Below, piece by piece: positions 34,755-47,000 of a stretch of DNA of 64,000 bases. Numbering within the stretch: position 1 is the stretch's first letter; each line of letters starts with the position of its first letter. Made by a program: the position numbers and the translations under genes. Source of the DNA: Acheta domesticus (taxonomy: Eukaryota; Arthropoda; Insecta; Orthoptera; Gryllidae); the NCBI GenBank assembly GCA_031308135.1, contig JAHLJT010000631.1:261658925-261722924 (forward strand). The letters run 5' to 3'. The notes beneath the pieces are model-generated. The model was not told the origin of the DNA, ran no database searches, and saw only the letters and a program-made list of their open reading frames with translations.

Positions 34755-36260
34755 ATAGTATAGGGAAAATTCTGTAATGCTAAGGAAAATCGATTAGAGA
34801 TTTCAACGGAAATACACGTTTTGCGGTCTCCTGATGACAAAAAAGTGTGTTTTTCCCCCAGAACGTCTATCCGCCCGTCTGTCCGTCAATAAGTTCGTGA
34901 GTCTGTGAACACCAGCGCCCAAACCATACGTACGATTTCGTCCAAAATGAATATTCCCTGGTCGATTTGGTTCTACTCGAGGCGCCGCTATTTTGAAAAA
35001 CATTCTTCAAAATTCATAGACCCGTGGGTCTTTGATACCGAAAAACCTATTGAAAGCAAAACGTCTATCCGTCCGCCTGTCCGTCTGTCCGTGAATACCA
35101 CTAGCGCCTAAACCATAGGCACGATTTCAAATTGAAGAAATTTTCAAAATTTTCTCAAAACGGACCCAATTTTTTTCTTTAAATTTCTTGTAAGAATAGA
35201 GTAAAAACACTTATTGAGGTGGCGTAGGTTCTAATTTCACGGTTAATTCTGAATTTTCGAAAATTGCAAAAGTTTGAATTTTATTTGACCTCTTCATCTA
35301 CAGAACTAAAGACAGGGATTTTTCTTTCAAATAAAATTTGTTCTCCATAGTGAGTTCCTTCATTAAGGTCATGCATAATTTTTTGAAATGTTTAGTAGCC
35401 GCGCAATATTGAGTGCAATGTGTGAAATTAAAAAAAAATACATAAACAAAATTTTCTCAAAAACAGCTCCAAATTTTTCTTTGAACTTTAGGTAGGGATA
35501 GTGCTGAATGTGCTCTCTCAGATGACATCAACGCCAAATAGTTCTATTCTTTTGTTTTTTTAAAAGTGACAAAAATGTATTTCTTTACTTGTGTCTGACA
35601 TTAATATTTGCATTAGCGGCGATTTGTTCACATTATTTTATTAACGAGTGCATGTGATTTAAATAATGTCAAGGAAAGTTTCTCGAGAAATCAACCGTTT
35701 TCTGTAAAAACTGATTCAAAATTCCGCATTTTCATGAACTCTCAAACGCCATATTCTCATAAATGGCTCGAAATTTTTTCTTCAAACTTTTGGAACAGAT
35801 AATACTAATGGCACTCTTTAATATGACGTAGAGTTAAGTTTTGGATATTTTTTGTTTTTTTTAAATATACATTTTCTGAAAATTACTGGAAATTCCACAT
35901 TATCAGATATGATCAAACGCCATTTTCTAAAAATCGCTCCAAATTTTTCTTCAATCTTTTCGAACGGATAACGCAAATTGCACTGTTTTATGTAATGTAA
36001 AATTCATTTAGTTTTTTTTCCAAGAATTACACAAATGTAATTTTTTGAAAGAGCTCTCACCCCGTTTATATGCACGTTTTCATCAATTCGTAAACACCGT
36101 TGTATTTGTGAGTTATTGTGCTTCAAATGACTTTTAATGACGTTTTTCGAAATCACAAAAGATTCCTGTGAAAAAGAGCCTCAAATGTCGCATTTAAAGT
36201 AGCGCTTAAACGCCATTTTCTTAAAAACAGCTCCAAAGTTTTAAGTCAAAATTGTCATTG
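34755..36260 (+). mobile_element. INE/Helentron-like copy with two cores and reiterated 3' region
   Basis: The 5' block GGAAATACACGTTTTGCGGTC matches 13500. The first core is at 34862-34890 (CGCCCGTCTGTCCGTC) and a second at 35066-35092, each followed by a CACtAGCGCCtAAACCATA block. Downstream, five diverged copies of a CTCAAAAACAGCTCCAAATTTTT block lie near 35160, 35462, 35762, 35932 and 36226. Confidence 0.65.
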
Positions 36261-37790
36261 AGGGCGAGGTTTTACTGTTCTTTAACATTCTTAAAATACT
36301 ATTTCTTTTCTACTACTAAGAAACCGAAAAAATTAAGAAAATGTCATAAAAGTGTAGTTTGAGTGGTGATAGATGTCTGCTGAGAAGAGTATATGTCCAG
36401 TCTGAATAGCTAGCCGAGGGCAAAGAAATAGAAAAACTAATACCGGAAAGTCTGTGACCTTCTGTGGCACCACTAACTATTCATGCATTGGTTTTCTATG
36501 TTTATAAGCTTTCCCAATAGATAGGCAAATTTCTGCATTTGGAAAGGAAAGGAGTTTAAATATTGTCTGCACAATTCCCTTAATGGAATTTGATGCTGTT
36601 GAACCCGTTTTGCGATTGTTCACAAATAAAATCATGGTGTGTAGAAACAATGAATTTCTCTTTTATTGTTTGTTAAGTTCCTTTTTCTGAAACTTTTTTA
36701 ATTTTAATGTAGGCGTTCCAATTTAGAAATGTATGATACCATCTGATCGATAGGTTTATTTTTGTAGTGAATGTGAATTCTTTCATAAATTAGCACACAC
36801 ATCAATGCCCTATATCTCAATAAATAACAACATTAGAAGTTACTTTTCTGAGGGGAGAAACGATTTCTACAAATGTTTTGAATTTTGCACTAACTTTGAC
36901 ACGAGATCTTTCATAACCGAAGAATTCAAGTAAGCAAAAATGATTAATAAAAATTGAGTTATTTAAAAAACAAGTCATAAAATACGTATTAATACCATTC
37001 TTCACAATATTTTTTAATTTGCCATCAATACGGAAGTAATGAAATTAAAAAAAGAATTAACCATTCATCTCCCATCAAAATTTGTTCTCAACATTAACAA
37101 CGGTTCTCGACGCGTGAAACCGACACCGAAGTGTCCGCCATTATTTTAAAAATGACGCTGTCTTGAAGTATTCTTTTTAGAAACGTACACCCACGGAATT
37201 CTCGAAAACGCCATTTACAGGTCTTGTTTAAAAGTTGGGAAGAACACAGGAGAACTTTGTTAACAAGCGCCAGTTTCCTATCGGTTCTTTTCATACGGGA
37301 AGCTAATTTAGTTCCGTTACTGGTTTTATACCCATCTCTCATTTCACAACTTTCATCGACACTTCTTTTATATACAAATAGTGTGTACCAATCTGCTGAC
37401 ATTCTTGCTCTCAAACTCAGGAAACTGATAATCTCGAAAAGGAATCAGATGGAAGAGGCTATCAAGGAAGTTTTTAAATTTGTTTTTATTCACTGGCCAG
37501 CCATAAGGCTTTACAAGTGGTTTCAAAAAACTGAATATTCATATTTTTGCTACACTATTTACATTTGAAGTTAATTCTAACGGGCTCCTTTTCTTTTTTT
37601 ATTTGTTAATTGTGTGTTTTTGGTTAGCAATAATGGAGTGGGTTACTGGGGAAGGGAAATATTGTTTTATTTCATCAGGGTGTATGATTCCTTGATTCTT
37701 GGAAAGTGGTGAATATATTTTTCCTTGCGGAATGGCGGTTACACTTGCGACCGAAGGGAGGCTTAGGAAAGAGTTGCGGTTTAATGTTTT
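36261..37790. other. Unassigned DNA
   Basis: No recognisable genes. Scattered open frames of about 100 codons (for example 37094-37414 minus and 37224-37568 plus, which overlap each other) show no known motif. Confidence 0.45.
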
Positions 37791-37799
37791 ATGAATGAT

Positions 37800-38070
37800 A
37801 TCAGGGATTGGATACACATATCGAGCTGGAGTTCATTATTTTGGACAAACCTGGAGGTTTAGTGATTTTACAAAGAAATTTATTTTGAACTGTTTGATGG
37901 TGGATGAGATTAGTTGTATATGACGCAGGAAACCGTATTGGGAAGGCGTAAATTAAAGTGGGGCGAATGAGTTTGGATAATATAAAGGTATTTATGAGTT
38001 CAAGCAGTGGTGACATATTGAGTTATGGACAAAGTCTGATTGATTTTCCGTTCACCTTATTTATAACAAA
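37800..38070 (-). pseudogene. Jockey-like LINE fragment (C-terminal region)
   Basis: The minus strand reads LSKLIRPTLIYAFPIRFPAS then HHQTVQNKFLCKITKPPG and ICVSNP, lining up with the LYKTLIRP...YA.P.W....QNK.LR.I..APW.V.N block after the reverse transcriptase of Jockey-clade LINEs. Upstream KVNGKSIRLCP fits the same region with a stop. No catalytic motif is included. Confidence 0.65.
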
Positions 38071-38209
38071 TTTGATATGATATCGAGGAATTAAATAGAA
38101 TAAATCGATTGATTTAAGTTTTTCTTGGGATTCTAAACACGATTTTATCAATGTTAATTCTGCAGCACAGTATTAGAAGTGCTCTTCTTGCACTGTAGTC
38201 CTCCTTCGC

Positions 38210-39010
38210 CGAGAGCTGAGAGAATTCCGTGTCTGCAGGTTCACTCTTGCTCGCCGCTCCGGGCCGGGCCGGCGTCTGCGTCGGAGGCGCCGCTGAGACG
38301 ATAAGCAAGCCAGGCGCGCCTGCCAGCGCCGCCCCGCCCCCGCCCGCGCTCCAAAGCTTCTGAGTGCCGCTAACCGCGTCAGTTCCGCCAGCGGCGACCG
38401 TCCTGCACGCCCACTCGCCCTGCTCGCCCCGCCCCGCCCCGGCCCACTCCTGCTCGCCCCTCTTACCTCGCCATCCCCGCTCCCCACCCACGCCGCCCCT
38501 CCCCGCCCAGCCCATCCCCGCTCCGCCCAGCCCTACACCTCTCCTCCCCTCCCCGCCCTACCCCGGCCTTTCCCGCTAACTTGGCCCGCCCCCGCTCGCC
38601 CTGCCCATCCCCGCTCGGCCCCGCCCCGCCCCTCCCCGCCCACCGCCGCCCCTCCCCGCCCACCGCCGCCCTTCCCATCTCCACCCCGTCCCTCCCTGCC
38701 CCTTCCCCGCCCCTTCCATCCCCACCCCTCCCCGCCTCGCACTACCCCCGACTCACCCGCTTCGCTCCCCCGCCCACCCAACCATCCACTCACCCGCCCA
38801 CCTGCCTAGCCCCGCTCGGCCCTGCCACGCCCCTCCCCTTCCCTCCCCTCCCCTCCCGCCCGCCCACTGAGTGTGCGCGCCGTGCCCACCTGCAGGGACC
38901 GCAAACGCAATTTGACGCGAGGACCGGCGCCGCCTGTGTATCCTTCACGGAGCGGTCAGTCGAAGGAGCGGCCGCGAGGCTGTGCTTGCGAGCGCCCGTC
39001 TCTGCGGACG
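38210..39010. repeat. GC-rich, C-rich-strand low-complexity block
   Basis: CCCCGCCC and CTCCCC words dominate 38380-38880. Composition mirrors 23755-24640 on the opposite strand. Long open frames on both strands are artefacts of composition. No promoter or exon supported. Confidence 0.75.
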
Positions 39011-39324
39011 AAGCGTGAAAGGAAGAGCTGCGGTAAACATGAAAATGGGGACATGAGAAGAAGAACATAAAAAGCGAAGGATCGTGGTTAGGACACACCA
39101 TTGATAGAAACAGTAATCAAAAGTCAATAATAATTTATTTGGCATAGAGTTTAGTTATTTGGTTGGCTGGTTTTGTGCATTCAATAGTGAAGACTTCAAA
39201 GTAAATAACTCCGATATTTTGGCCCTCTATTCCAGTATACTTCATAGAATAAATGTTACATGCTTTTAGAGAATGTATACGGTTCGAAGATGGTCACATT
39301 GTACTTTTTTGATTACTACTTACG
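39011..39324. other. Unassigned AT-rich DNA
   Basis: Nothing recognised. Confidence 0.5.
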
Positions 39325-39920
39325 TAGTATAGAAATAGTTATGTAATGCTACGGCAAAAAACGACAATCAGGGGCAGACAAATTCGTTCTGTAGGTCCCC
39401 AACACCAAAAAAGTGGATAATTATTGTTTCTAAATGTAGTAAATTTTCTGTTACACGTTATGTAGTCAGAATCAATATTTGGTTGATCTTAGATACCGAA
39501 AAATAGGTATATGACAAAACGTTTGTCCATCTGCCCGTCCGCCAGTCAATCCGTTCTTCCGTCCGTTCGACTGTCCAACTCTGGGTGCACAACTCTAGCG
39601 ACTAAACAGATATTTGGATTTTAGTGGGTAGTTTGCAGCTCATGAAGCCTCCAAGTCATTTCAATATTTTCTCAAAAATGGTCAAAATTTTTAGGTTTAA
39701 CTTTTTTTAACGCATAACGCAAAGCGCACCTATGAACTCCGATTTTCACTGAGTTGTCTGAATTTCCGAAAATTATGGAAGTTAAAAACGTTTTTTCGGC
39801 ATTTTACTACAGCTACAATATTGAAGATAAACTTTTCAAGTTAATTGAAGTCTGGTCATCAAAATTAGATATTTAAACAAGGTCTTGTTCAGTTTTTCAT
39901 AAATACGAGTAGTTTCCACG
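39325..39920 (+). mobile_element. INE/Helentron-like repeat copy
   Basis: GTTATGTAATGCTACGGC, GATACCGAAAAATAGG, a degenerate core (CTGCCCGTCCGCCAGTCAAT), AACTCTAGCGACTAAAC, TTTGCAGCTCATGAAGCC and a 3' CCACGTAATTTTGTGTGAAA block keep the family order. Confidence 0.65.
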
Positions 39921-40009
39921 TAATTTTGTGTGAAATAAAGAAAATTTTAAAAACAATATTTTCAACAACAAAGATGGCTTCAAATTCTTTACTTAAACCT
40001 ATTTTATCG

Positions 40010-40385
40010 AAATGCTGTACCTTATCGATGTTGCTGTACCTTGCGATCAAAACGTCGTTACCAAGGAGGCAGAGAAACGTCTTAAATACTAGTTTGGAAA
40101 TCGAGATCAGCCGAATGTGGGGCGTAAAGGCACAGGTTGTCCCGATAGTTATCGGAGCTCTGGGATTTGTTCCGCAAAATTTGAGTAAGAACTTGTCTAA
40201 ACTCCCTGGTAATTCAAAAGACTGGGAAGTGTAAGAAATTGCTTTATTTGGAACAGCCCACATTTTGCGTAAAGTATTGTAGAGGCACTGATAGTCACCG
40301 GATGTGCTCCTTAGGTAGCTGGTTGCAACCTGGAGTAGATCTTTTATTCAGCCGACTCATAACATCTTAGTCGTGATGTAATGGG

Positions 40386-40431
<46 letters not shown>
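40010..40431 (+). mobile_element. R4/Dong-like LINE 3' end (copy 3) plus TAA tract
   Basis: Encodes the end of the restriction-like endonuclease domain (VPIVIGALGFVPQNLSKNLS) and a 3' UTR (TTGCAACCTGGAGTAGAT, CAGCCGACTCATAA) nearly identical to the copies at 60850 and 61790, followed by (AAT)n at 40387-40431. 5'-truncated and out of frame in places. Confidence 0.88.
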
Positions 40432-40734
40432 ATAAATATCGAAGAAACATATTAGAAACAATTCAAAGTGAAAATACTGATCGAAAAAAAAAAATCAGAA
40501 ATAAATGGAGTTCAAAATGTACCTCTTCAGTACTCTAAAAATATACATTTGCTCAGGTATCCGAGGGTTAAAGCCATATTTCAATTCTACAAGTAGGAAC
40601 CGAAAAATTGATAAAACGTGAAAAAATGTCACTCGGGGGGGTCTCTTTGAGGTCGAGGTGACTCACTGAACGTGCTTATGAAGATACCATAGTTTCTGAT
40701 AATACGCCGGCAATAATAGAGCAGTATACTTTGA

Positions 40735-41275
40735 CCGACTTAGGAGGCTCAGAGCATCAATTACTATCACTGCAGTGCCTCTGACCGCGAGGTCCTTGTT
40801 TCGAGTCCCGACGGCGGCAGGATTTTCGACACTAGCATGTCAGCTAGGTCGAGTTCAGCCATTGCCTGGAAGAGAATTCTAGCGGCCGGCTGCTCTGATC
40901 GGTAGTTCTCCTTGGTTTCTCCGATCAACACTAGGGTAATGCCGGAGCAGTACCCGAACACAAACGGGCCACGTACAGTGCGCGATCTTTCCTTCCCCTT
41001 CCTTGCCATATCCTCACCCCTTACACACATTTAGTCTTAAATGCGCCACATTACCACGCACACATGTTGGGAGACCAGTCGGAGCTTAGACCGTGTCCTA
41101 GCTGGGGTGGATCCCCGCTGGCGGGAGATACCTTGATGGGGAAACCCCGCAAAACACCATGTGGGCTGGCCCCGGATGTTCCCATCCAGAGGGGGAAGAT
41201 GAAAGTCACATCCCGCGATAAAGGCATACATACTCTTACGTGACTTTAGCAGTTGCCTCGGCCGGAGACACGTGA
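40735..41275 (+). mobile_element. SINE-B copy 2 (best-preserved plus-strand copy)
   Basis: tRNA-like head with B box GTTTCGAGTCCC (about 40798-40809), then GGCAGGATTTTCGACACTAG, GGTCGAGTTCAGCC, GAATTCTAGCGGCCGGCTGC, TCTCCGATCAACACTAGG, ATGCCGGAGCAGTACCC and a 3' region with TGGCGGGAGATACCTTG. About 500 bp, long for a SINE, so the 3' half may be a separate module. No coding capacity. Confidence 0.78.
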
Positions 41276-42741
41276 GTCCATCAATTTGTAAATTTTGAAG
41301 AACTAGGCAGAGGGTGGTTGAAAGGAGGGAAACCTTTTTTTGAAAATATCTATGGTTTATTCATAACAAGGAACACATATAACAATCAAAGTTTAATAAA
41401 GAGCAAATCTTGAATTTTGAACACTTCTAAGTTAATTTTGAAATTATTGAATTTTGAAATTTAGAAAGAAAACAAATGTTCAGAATCATTGGTTGAATGA
41501 TACACAGTACAAGTAACATATGACGACATGGAAGACTCTTCACACGAAATATACGCCCGCAATCATGGAGACAAAAACTTAACACCTTCCGGTTGGAACC
41601 AGGGAACACTCCAGGGTCGCTACGAAGTCATAACAACCACATATTAATACGACTTGCAAGAAGCATCGTGTTAAGAAATTGCCTTGGAAGCAGAAGTAAT
41701 GCCACTAAACTTACGTTAATCTCAGCACTGAACAGCTTGGGTCCTCACTTGTATCAGCGCACTTACTGCAAAATGACGCACAGGGATCCCGTCCTTCGCT
41801 AACTTCCAGTGAGAACTGTTCACGAGCTGCGCCTGAACTCGATTTCCCACCTCCCTTCCTGAGAATAAAAACAGATATCCCCTTCATTCATCCTTAAACT
41901 GATTTTCCACCTTTGAATAGTAATAAATAACTTCAGCAATTAAAATCATCTCTAGTGATTTTGGCGGTGCTAAATTAGTTTCCTCACTCGTAGTTTTTAA
42001 GATTGGTATAAGTCATCAATCATCTGTGGAGCCGAAAGGCTGAACGATGTAAATTCAGACAAAAGTAAATTAATTGAATTGAAATTAGAAAAACTCGATT
42101 TCCTGAATAAGAGACTCCCTCTCGGCGAGAAACAAAGAGTGTAGAATATATGGACTTTGATAAGGTGGAACCATTAACTGGAATACCAAAATACTTTGTG
42201 CAGTTAGAGACTTGATATCTCTTGTGTGTATGTTTTTTATTGAAAAATTAAAGAGGGCCGATAAGTATCAGTTAGAAAGAAAGTGTTATAATACTGAAAA
42301 GCTAGCTTAGGCTAATGAATGTAGGAAACTAGATAGACCGAGAGAGTCTGCGCCACACGTTTCAACCGTTTCCAATGAAAATATGGTAGTAAATTTCATA
42401 TAACGAATCTTTCTTCTGATTACAAGAAAGTTTCTTCTGATTGTGAGGCAACTCTTCATGCCCTAGTGATCGGCTGGTCACGGTCTGAACGCAGTCACTG
42501 GCTTAGGTGGCTCAAGGCATCAACTGATACGTCTGCAGCGCCTATGACCGGATGGCGCTTGGCGCGCCCTCTCGTAGCGGCCCTGGGTTCCACGAACAGA
42601 CGAAGGCGCGGAGATGTCGCCTCCCGCTACGCGCTGCCAGCTCTCCTCACTGGGAACCCACGCCCTCACTGTCAGCTTAAAAATCGGTTTAGTGTGCGTT
42701 GGACGGAGCACCGGCCTAGGTGGTTAGGTCCACAGATGTCA
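41276..42741. other. Unassigned DNA
   Basis: 42480-42740 is GC-richer and directly precedes SINE-A. It has short repeats of GGCTTAGGTGG and GGCCTAGGTGG. Nothing else recognised. Confidence 0.4.
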
Positions 42742-43099
42742 TGGCGGCGATGGCGTAGCGGTTAGCGCAACGGACTGCAATACCCAAGTTCAAACCCGAT
42801 CGAAGCCGTGGATTTTTAGGGGCGAAAAAAATCCTTCGTTCGCCTTCCTTCGGAGGGGAAGTAAAGCCGGCTGTCCCATGTTAGTGGATTTGCTTGCATG
42901 TAAAAGATCCTCAAGCCTAAATGACGCCTCTGAGCTAAATTCAAATCGCCGATTTCGTCGCCTCAGTAATACCTTCTTTCCGCTAGTTGGTGAAAGGAGT
43001 GTAACAAAATTTGCGTAGTCAGACGGAAGAGCAGGCCTCATGGCCTGAGTCTCGCCACGTAAAATAAGGCAATTCAATTCAATTCAATGCAATTCAAAA
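42742..43099 (+). mobile_element. SINE-A, full-length copy
   Basis: A box TGGCGTAGCGG (42751-42761) and B box AGTTCAAACCC (about 42787-42797), a body with GAAGCCGTGGATTTTTAGG and ATGTAAAAGATCCTCAAGCC, a 3' end CTCGCCACGTAAAATAAGG, and an AATTC-repeat tail (43070-43098). A tRNA-derived retroposon dependent on a partner LINE not identified here. Confidence 0.88.
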
Positions 43100-43590
43100 A
43101 GTCATCGCAGTGCCTCCGAGCGAGGAAGCCCTAGCGTTGCACTCTCTCGACGGTGACAGGATTTTCGATTCTGTCTAGATAACTGGTTCGAGTTCAGTCG
43201 CTGTCTGAAGGAGAATTCTAGCGGCCGTCGGCTCTGATCGGTAGTGTTCGGTGGTTTATCCGATCAACACCAGGCGAATGCCGGAGTAGTACCCTCACAA
43301 ACGGGCCGGGGATCGCGCGCGATCTTTCCAACCTCTTCCTTGTCCCATTCTCTTCCATTACATACACATGTACACTAACGTGCACTACACTACCACTTAT
43401 GCCGGTAGACCAGACGGAGATTAGAGCTTCTCCTGGCTGGGGCGGTGAACTGCTGGTGGGAGAAACCTTGTTGAGGAAAAAAGTAAGCTGACGAGTAGTT
43501 AGGCGCCGGATCTCACCCTTCAGCGGAGGAAGATCATCTCACAAAGCGATAAAATATGCGTAACCGTTACACCGCTTTGTAACTTTCATA
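43100..43590 (+). mobile_element. SINE-B copy 3
   Basis: Begins directly after the SINE-A tail with GCAGTGCCTCCGAGCG; carries GACAGGATTTTCGATT, GAATTCTAGCGGCCG, TCCGATCAACACCAGGCGAA and the 3' module. The B box is decayed. The two SINEs abut head to tail. Confidence 0.75.
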
Positions 43591-44599
43591 GTAGAGTTAA
43601 CCCTCCTTAGCAAGAAGGCTTAAGTCTGATTTCACCAAAATATAACGAGATATTAAGAGCTGTTAACAGTACGTTGGAGAAAAATTGTGTTTAACCAACA
43701 TTAACGTTCGTCAAACTTCCGTTAAAGTCAAAGGGCGATCTCCCACGCCACGTGAGGAAAAGGCTGGCAAAACAGTCTTCTTTGAAGTCCGTACATACAA
43801 GGAAATCTAGAAAACAATATCACTTTCATACATAACGTTTATGACACTATTACGATGCTTACGATGCTGTACAATATTTGAACTAGTAATGTAAACAGAA
43901 TTTATTTCCTAGTTTTAAAAATCGATCACACTTTCACAATAAAATAAAAACAAACATAATCTATTCTAAATATAAAATACTCTTCCCTAAGGATTCAAAA
44001 GTGTATCCTGATTTTCGTAAATAATAAAATAAAACCCCATAGTTTCTTCTACGGACATAAATTGTCCCTAATCTTTTCTGAAATGGTTATGAGACTATTG
44101 GTTAACACATGTTTAATAGAATTAAAATTTAACCTCTTGCATATTTTAGATATGTTGACATTTTTGTATTATTCCCGTACAATGAATTGGAATATATTTT
44201 AGACGTCTGGCCCAAACAAAACTATCAATCGAACACTAAATTCCTTCATGAAATTGAAAATAACAATTCCAATAAACGCTTAAATACAACAGCCATTAAA
44301 TCCAACAATAAACGCATTTCCCACTAAAATTCACTTTATTTAGGAGAGTTTTCAATTTTTTTCAAATCATCGCGTTCAACATAAGACATCTACTGTGGTA
44401 AGTTAAGAAAAGTATACCCTAAATTTTTGTAATTAATTACAACAATATCTACTTCTTTTTTGCCCGTGAATAGGTCAACTTGGACGACGCATAATGCATC
44501 CTGCACTTACCGGGATTCATTAGTATTAGCTCGGTATCAGGTGCATGTAATTTTTCAAGGGATCAGCATTTAGCTAGATCCGATTTTTATCCCCCAGTT
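43591..44599. other. Unassigned AT-rich DNA
   Basis: No gene or element recognised. Confidence 0.5.
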
Positions 44600-44780
44600 T
44601 GTTAACCTTGGGGGGGGGTATGGAAGGTGAAATGATGTTGATAATGAGGGGTGAAAGGACGACACATACATACACATATGCAGACATACATTCACAAACA
44701 CACCCACGTCCGAAGCGGGATTCGAACCCATGATCCTTCCGTCCGTCCGAGATCGCCTATCCGGATCGGCGATGTCCACT
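44600..44780 (-). mobile_element. SINE-like element with B box (minus)
   Basis: The complement of GGGATTCGAACCCA (44717-44730) is a canonical B box, with A-box-like sequence 30-45 bp 5' of it on the minus strand. The body contains a (CATA/CACA)-rich stretch. Single copy, so tentative. Confidence 0.5.
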
Positions 44781-45160
44781 TTTATATTATGTACATTTTT
44801 GTTGTCAAGGCCCGACCATACCAACATTCGCTGTGCTCTATCTTGCGGGTCAACATCTCATTATCGCAGTCGAATAATTTCGCAGAATTATCTTCCCCTT
44901 CCCCGCAGAGCATCGCCTCTTTCGCGTGTAAGATGCCAACTCTACCAAGCGCGAACCCCGTGGGGCGAACTGGCAGCCTGTGCGCTGTTCGCGGATAACT
45001 GCTGCAGCATTGGCGCAATCTCGTGACGAGCGTAGAAGGGCGTTACGGTCGTGAGGCTTGTGCTGGGGCAACCTGAGGGCGCTGCAGTCCTCGCCGCCGC
45101 GCCGCCTCCCTCGCCCCAACTGCCTGCGTCCTCGCTTCTTATATCGCCGCGCCAAACAGC
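44781..45160. other. Unassigned DNA leading into a GC array
   Basis: GC content rises towards 45150. No exon recognised. Confidence 0.4.
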
Positions 45161-46003
45161 GCGGGGAGGCGGGGCGAGGCGGGGCGGGACGGGGCGAGGC
45201 GGGGCGAGGCGGGGCGGGACGGGGCGGGGCGAGGCGTGGCGAGGCGTGGCGAGGCGGGGCGAGGCGGGGCGAGGCGGGGCGAGGCGGGGCGAGGCGGGGC
45301 GAGGCGGGGCGAGGCGGGGCGAGGCGGGGCGAGGCGGGGCGAGGCGGGGCGAGGCGGGGCGAGGCGGGGCGAGGCGGGGCGTGGCGAGGCGGGGCGAGGC
45401 GGGGCGAGGCGGGGCGAGGCGGGGCGAGGCGGGGCGAGGCGGGGCGAGGCGGGGCGAGGCGGGGCGAGGCGGGGCGAGGCGGGGCGAGGCGGGGCGAGGC
45501 GGGGCGAGGCGGGGCGAGGCGGGGCGAGGCGGGGCGAGGCGGGGCGAGGCGGGGCGAGGCGGGGCGAGGCGGGGCGGGGCGAGGCGGGGCGAGGCGGGGC
45601 GAGGCGGGGCGAGGCGGGGCGGGGCGAGGCGGGGCGAGGCGGGGCGGGGCGAGGCGGGGCGAGGCGGGGCGGGGCGAGGCGGGGCGAGGCGGGGCGGGGC
45701 GAGGCGGGGCGAGGCGGGGCGAGGCGGGGCGAGGCGGGGCGAGGCGGGGCGAGGCGGGGCGAGGCGGGGCGAGGCGGGGCGAGGCGGGGCGAGGCGGGGC
45801 GTGGCGAGGCGTGGCGAGGCGGGGCGAGGCGGGGCGAGGCGGGGCGAGGCGGGGCGAGGCGGGGCGAGGCGGGGCGGGGCGGGGCGAGGCGGGGCGAGGC
45901 GGGGCGAGGCGGGGCGGGGCGAGGCGGGGCGAGGCGGGGCGAGGCGGGGCGAGGCGGGGCGAGGCGGGGCGAGGCGGGGCGAGACGGGGCGAGGCGGGGC
46001 GAC
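45161..46003 (+). repeat. 843-bp GC array, 10-bp period made of GAGGC + GGGGC
   Basis: Almost every base belongs to 5-mers GAGGC or GGGGC in alternation. Doubled GGGGC (for example 45571-45580, 45621, 45646) shifts the phase by 5; occasional GTGGC, GAGAC and GGGAC variants occur. Open frames of up to 392 codons on both strands (Pro/Arg or Gly/Arg-rich) follow from the period and lack any coding signature. Confidence 0.97.
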
Positions 46004-46549
46004 GCAACCCATACATTTTCCACTTCATTTTCTAAGATTTGACTAAAATTGCTATGAAAAATATAAACTGCAAACTTCGAGATAATAGTGAATTGGCTTA
46101 GATAATGATTGGTGCTAGTTATATTGATGAATGCTCTATTGTTTAAATTCAGAAACCGCAATTTCCTTCTTTTCTATTAATTATGTCACATTTCTACCCT
46201 TTTCTACTTGGAAATAAGCAAACGTGCCTGGACGTATTCAATTTAATGAGTGCATTCATTTGTATAATGCATGTAGTACAAAACCTATAAAGATAATTGA
46301 AGCACTAAATTATTACAAAATTAGATATCATTTGCTAATTTGCTACTTATTTATAGTTCTGGAGTGTGGCGACCGTAATTTGAAACAAACCGCAAGTGAA
46401 AATTCAGCAAAACAATTTTGTACGCTCCAAAGGGGCCACTGGCTCCTGGAAATGAGTACTCCGCAGGAAGGCAGGACAACGATCGCGTCCGCCGCCGCCG
46501 CCGCAGGAGCTGAGAGCGGCAGCGCCGCGTCGCGCGGGGAAGGCACGGT
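46004..46549. other. Unassigned DNA, GC-rich at its right end
   Basis: AT-rich until about 46470, then a CCGCCGCCGCCGC-type patch that runs directly into the SINE-B 3' tail. Confidence 0.45.
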
Positions 46550-47000
46550 TCGGTTGATTGATTGATTGTGATTCTGAGCGCGTCAATTGATGAGATCATT
46601 GTACTGTAAGTGAAGTGCATATTTTTTATTGCGGGAGATGGCGGTGATCTTCACCTGCTGAATGGCGAGATCCTCCGCCGACATACCCGTCGGCTTCTTC
46701 CACCAGAGGCCACTGTCCCAGGCAGGAAAACGTCTTAGTCCCTCACTAATCTCTCGACATGTGTGGTAGTGCAGTGCTTGTGTATAGAAATTGTATGTAA
46801 GACATGATGATAGGACATGAAACTGAAGGAGAAATCGCGCAGAGTGCGTGGCCCTTTGGTGAGAGTACTACTCTGGCATTCGCCGGTAGAATTCTCCTCC
46901 AGAGAGCAAGAGAAACCGACCTAGCTAGTGTCGAAAATCCTGCTTGTTGGTACTATAACTCTAGAACCTTCCGGTCAAAGGCACTGCAGTGACATCGATT
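46550..47000 (-). mobile_element. SINE-B copy 4
   Basis: The plus strand starts with a GATTGATTGATTG tail complement, then the 3' module, CCGGTAGAATTCTCCTCCAG and ACCTAGCTAG, ending at the head near 46995 (GGCACTGCAGTGACATC). It fixes the 3' tail of the family as (AATC)n. Confidence 0.8.

Noticed and set aside
44850..46161. Open frames of 270-390 codons on both strands over the GC array
   Set aside because: All six phases are open because of the 10-bp period and absence of A/T; proteins are monotonous Pro/Arg/Ala or Gly/Arg repeats with no flanking coding signal.
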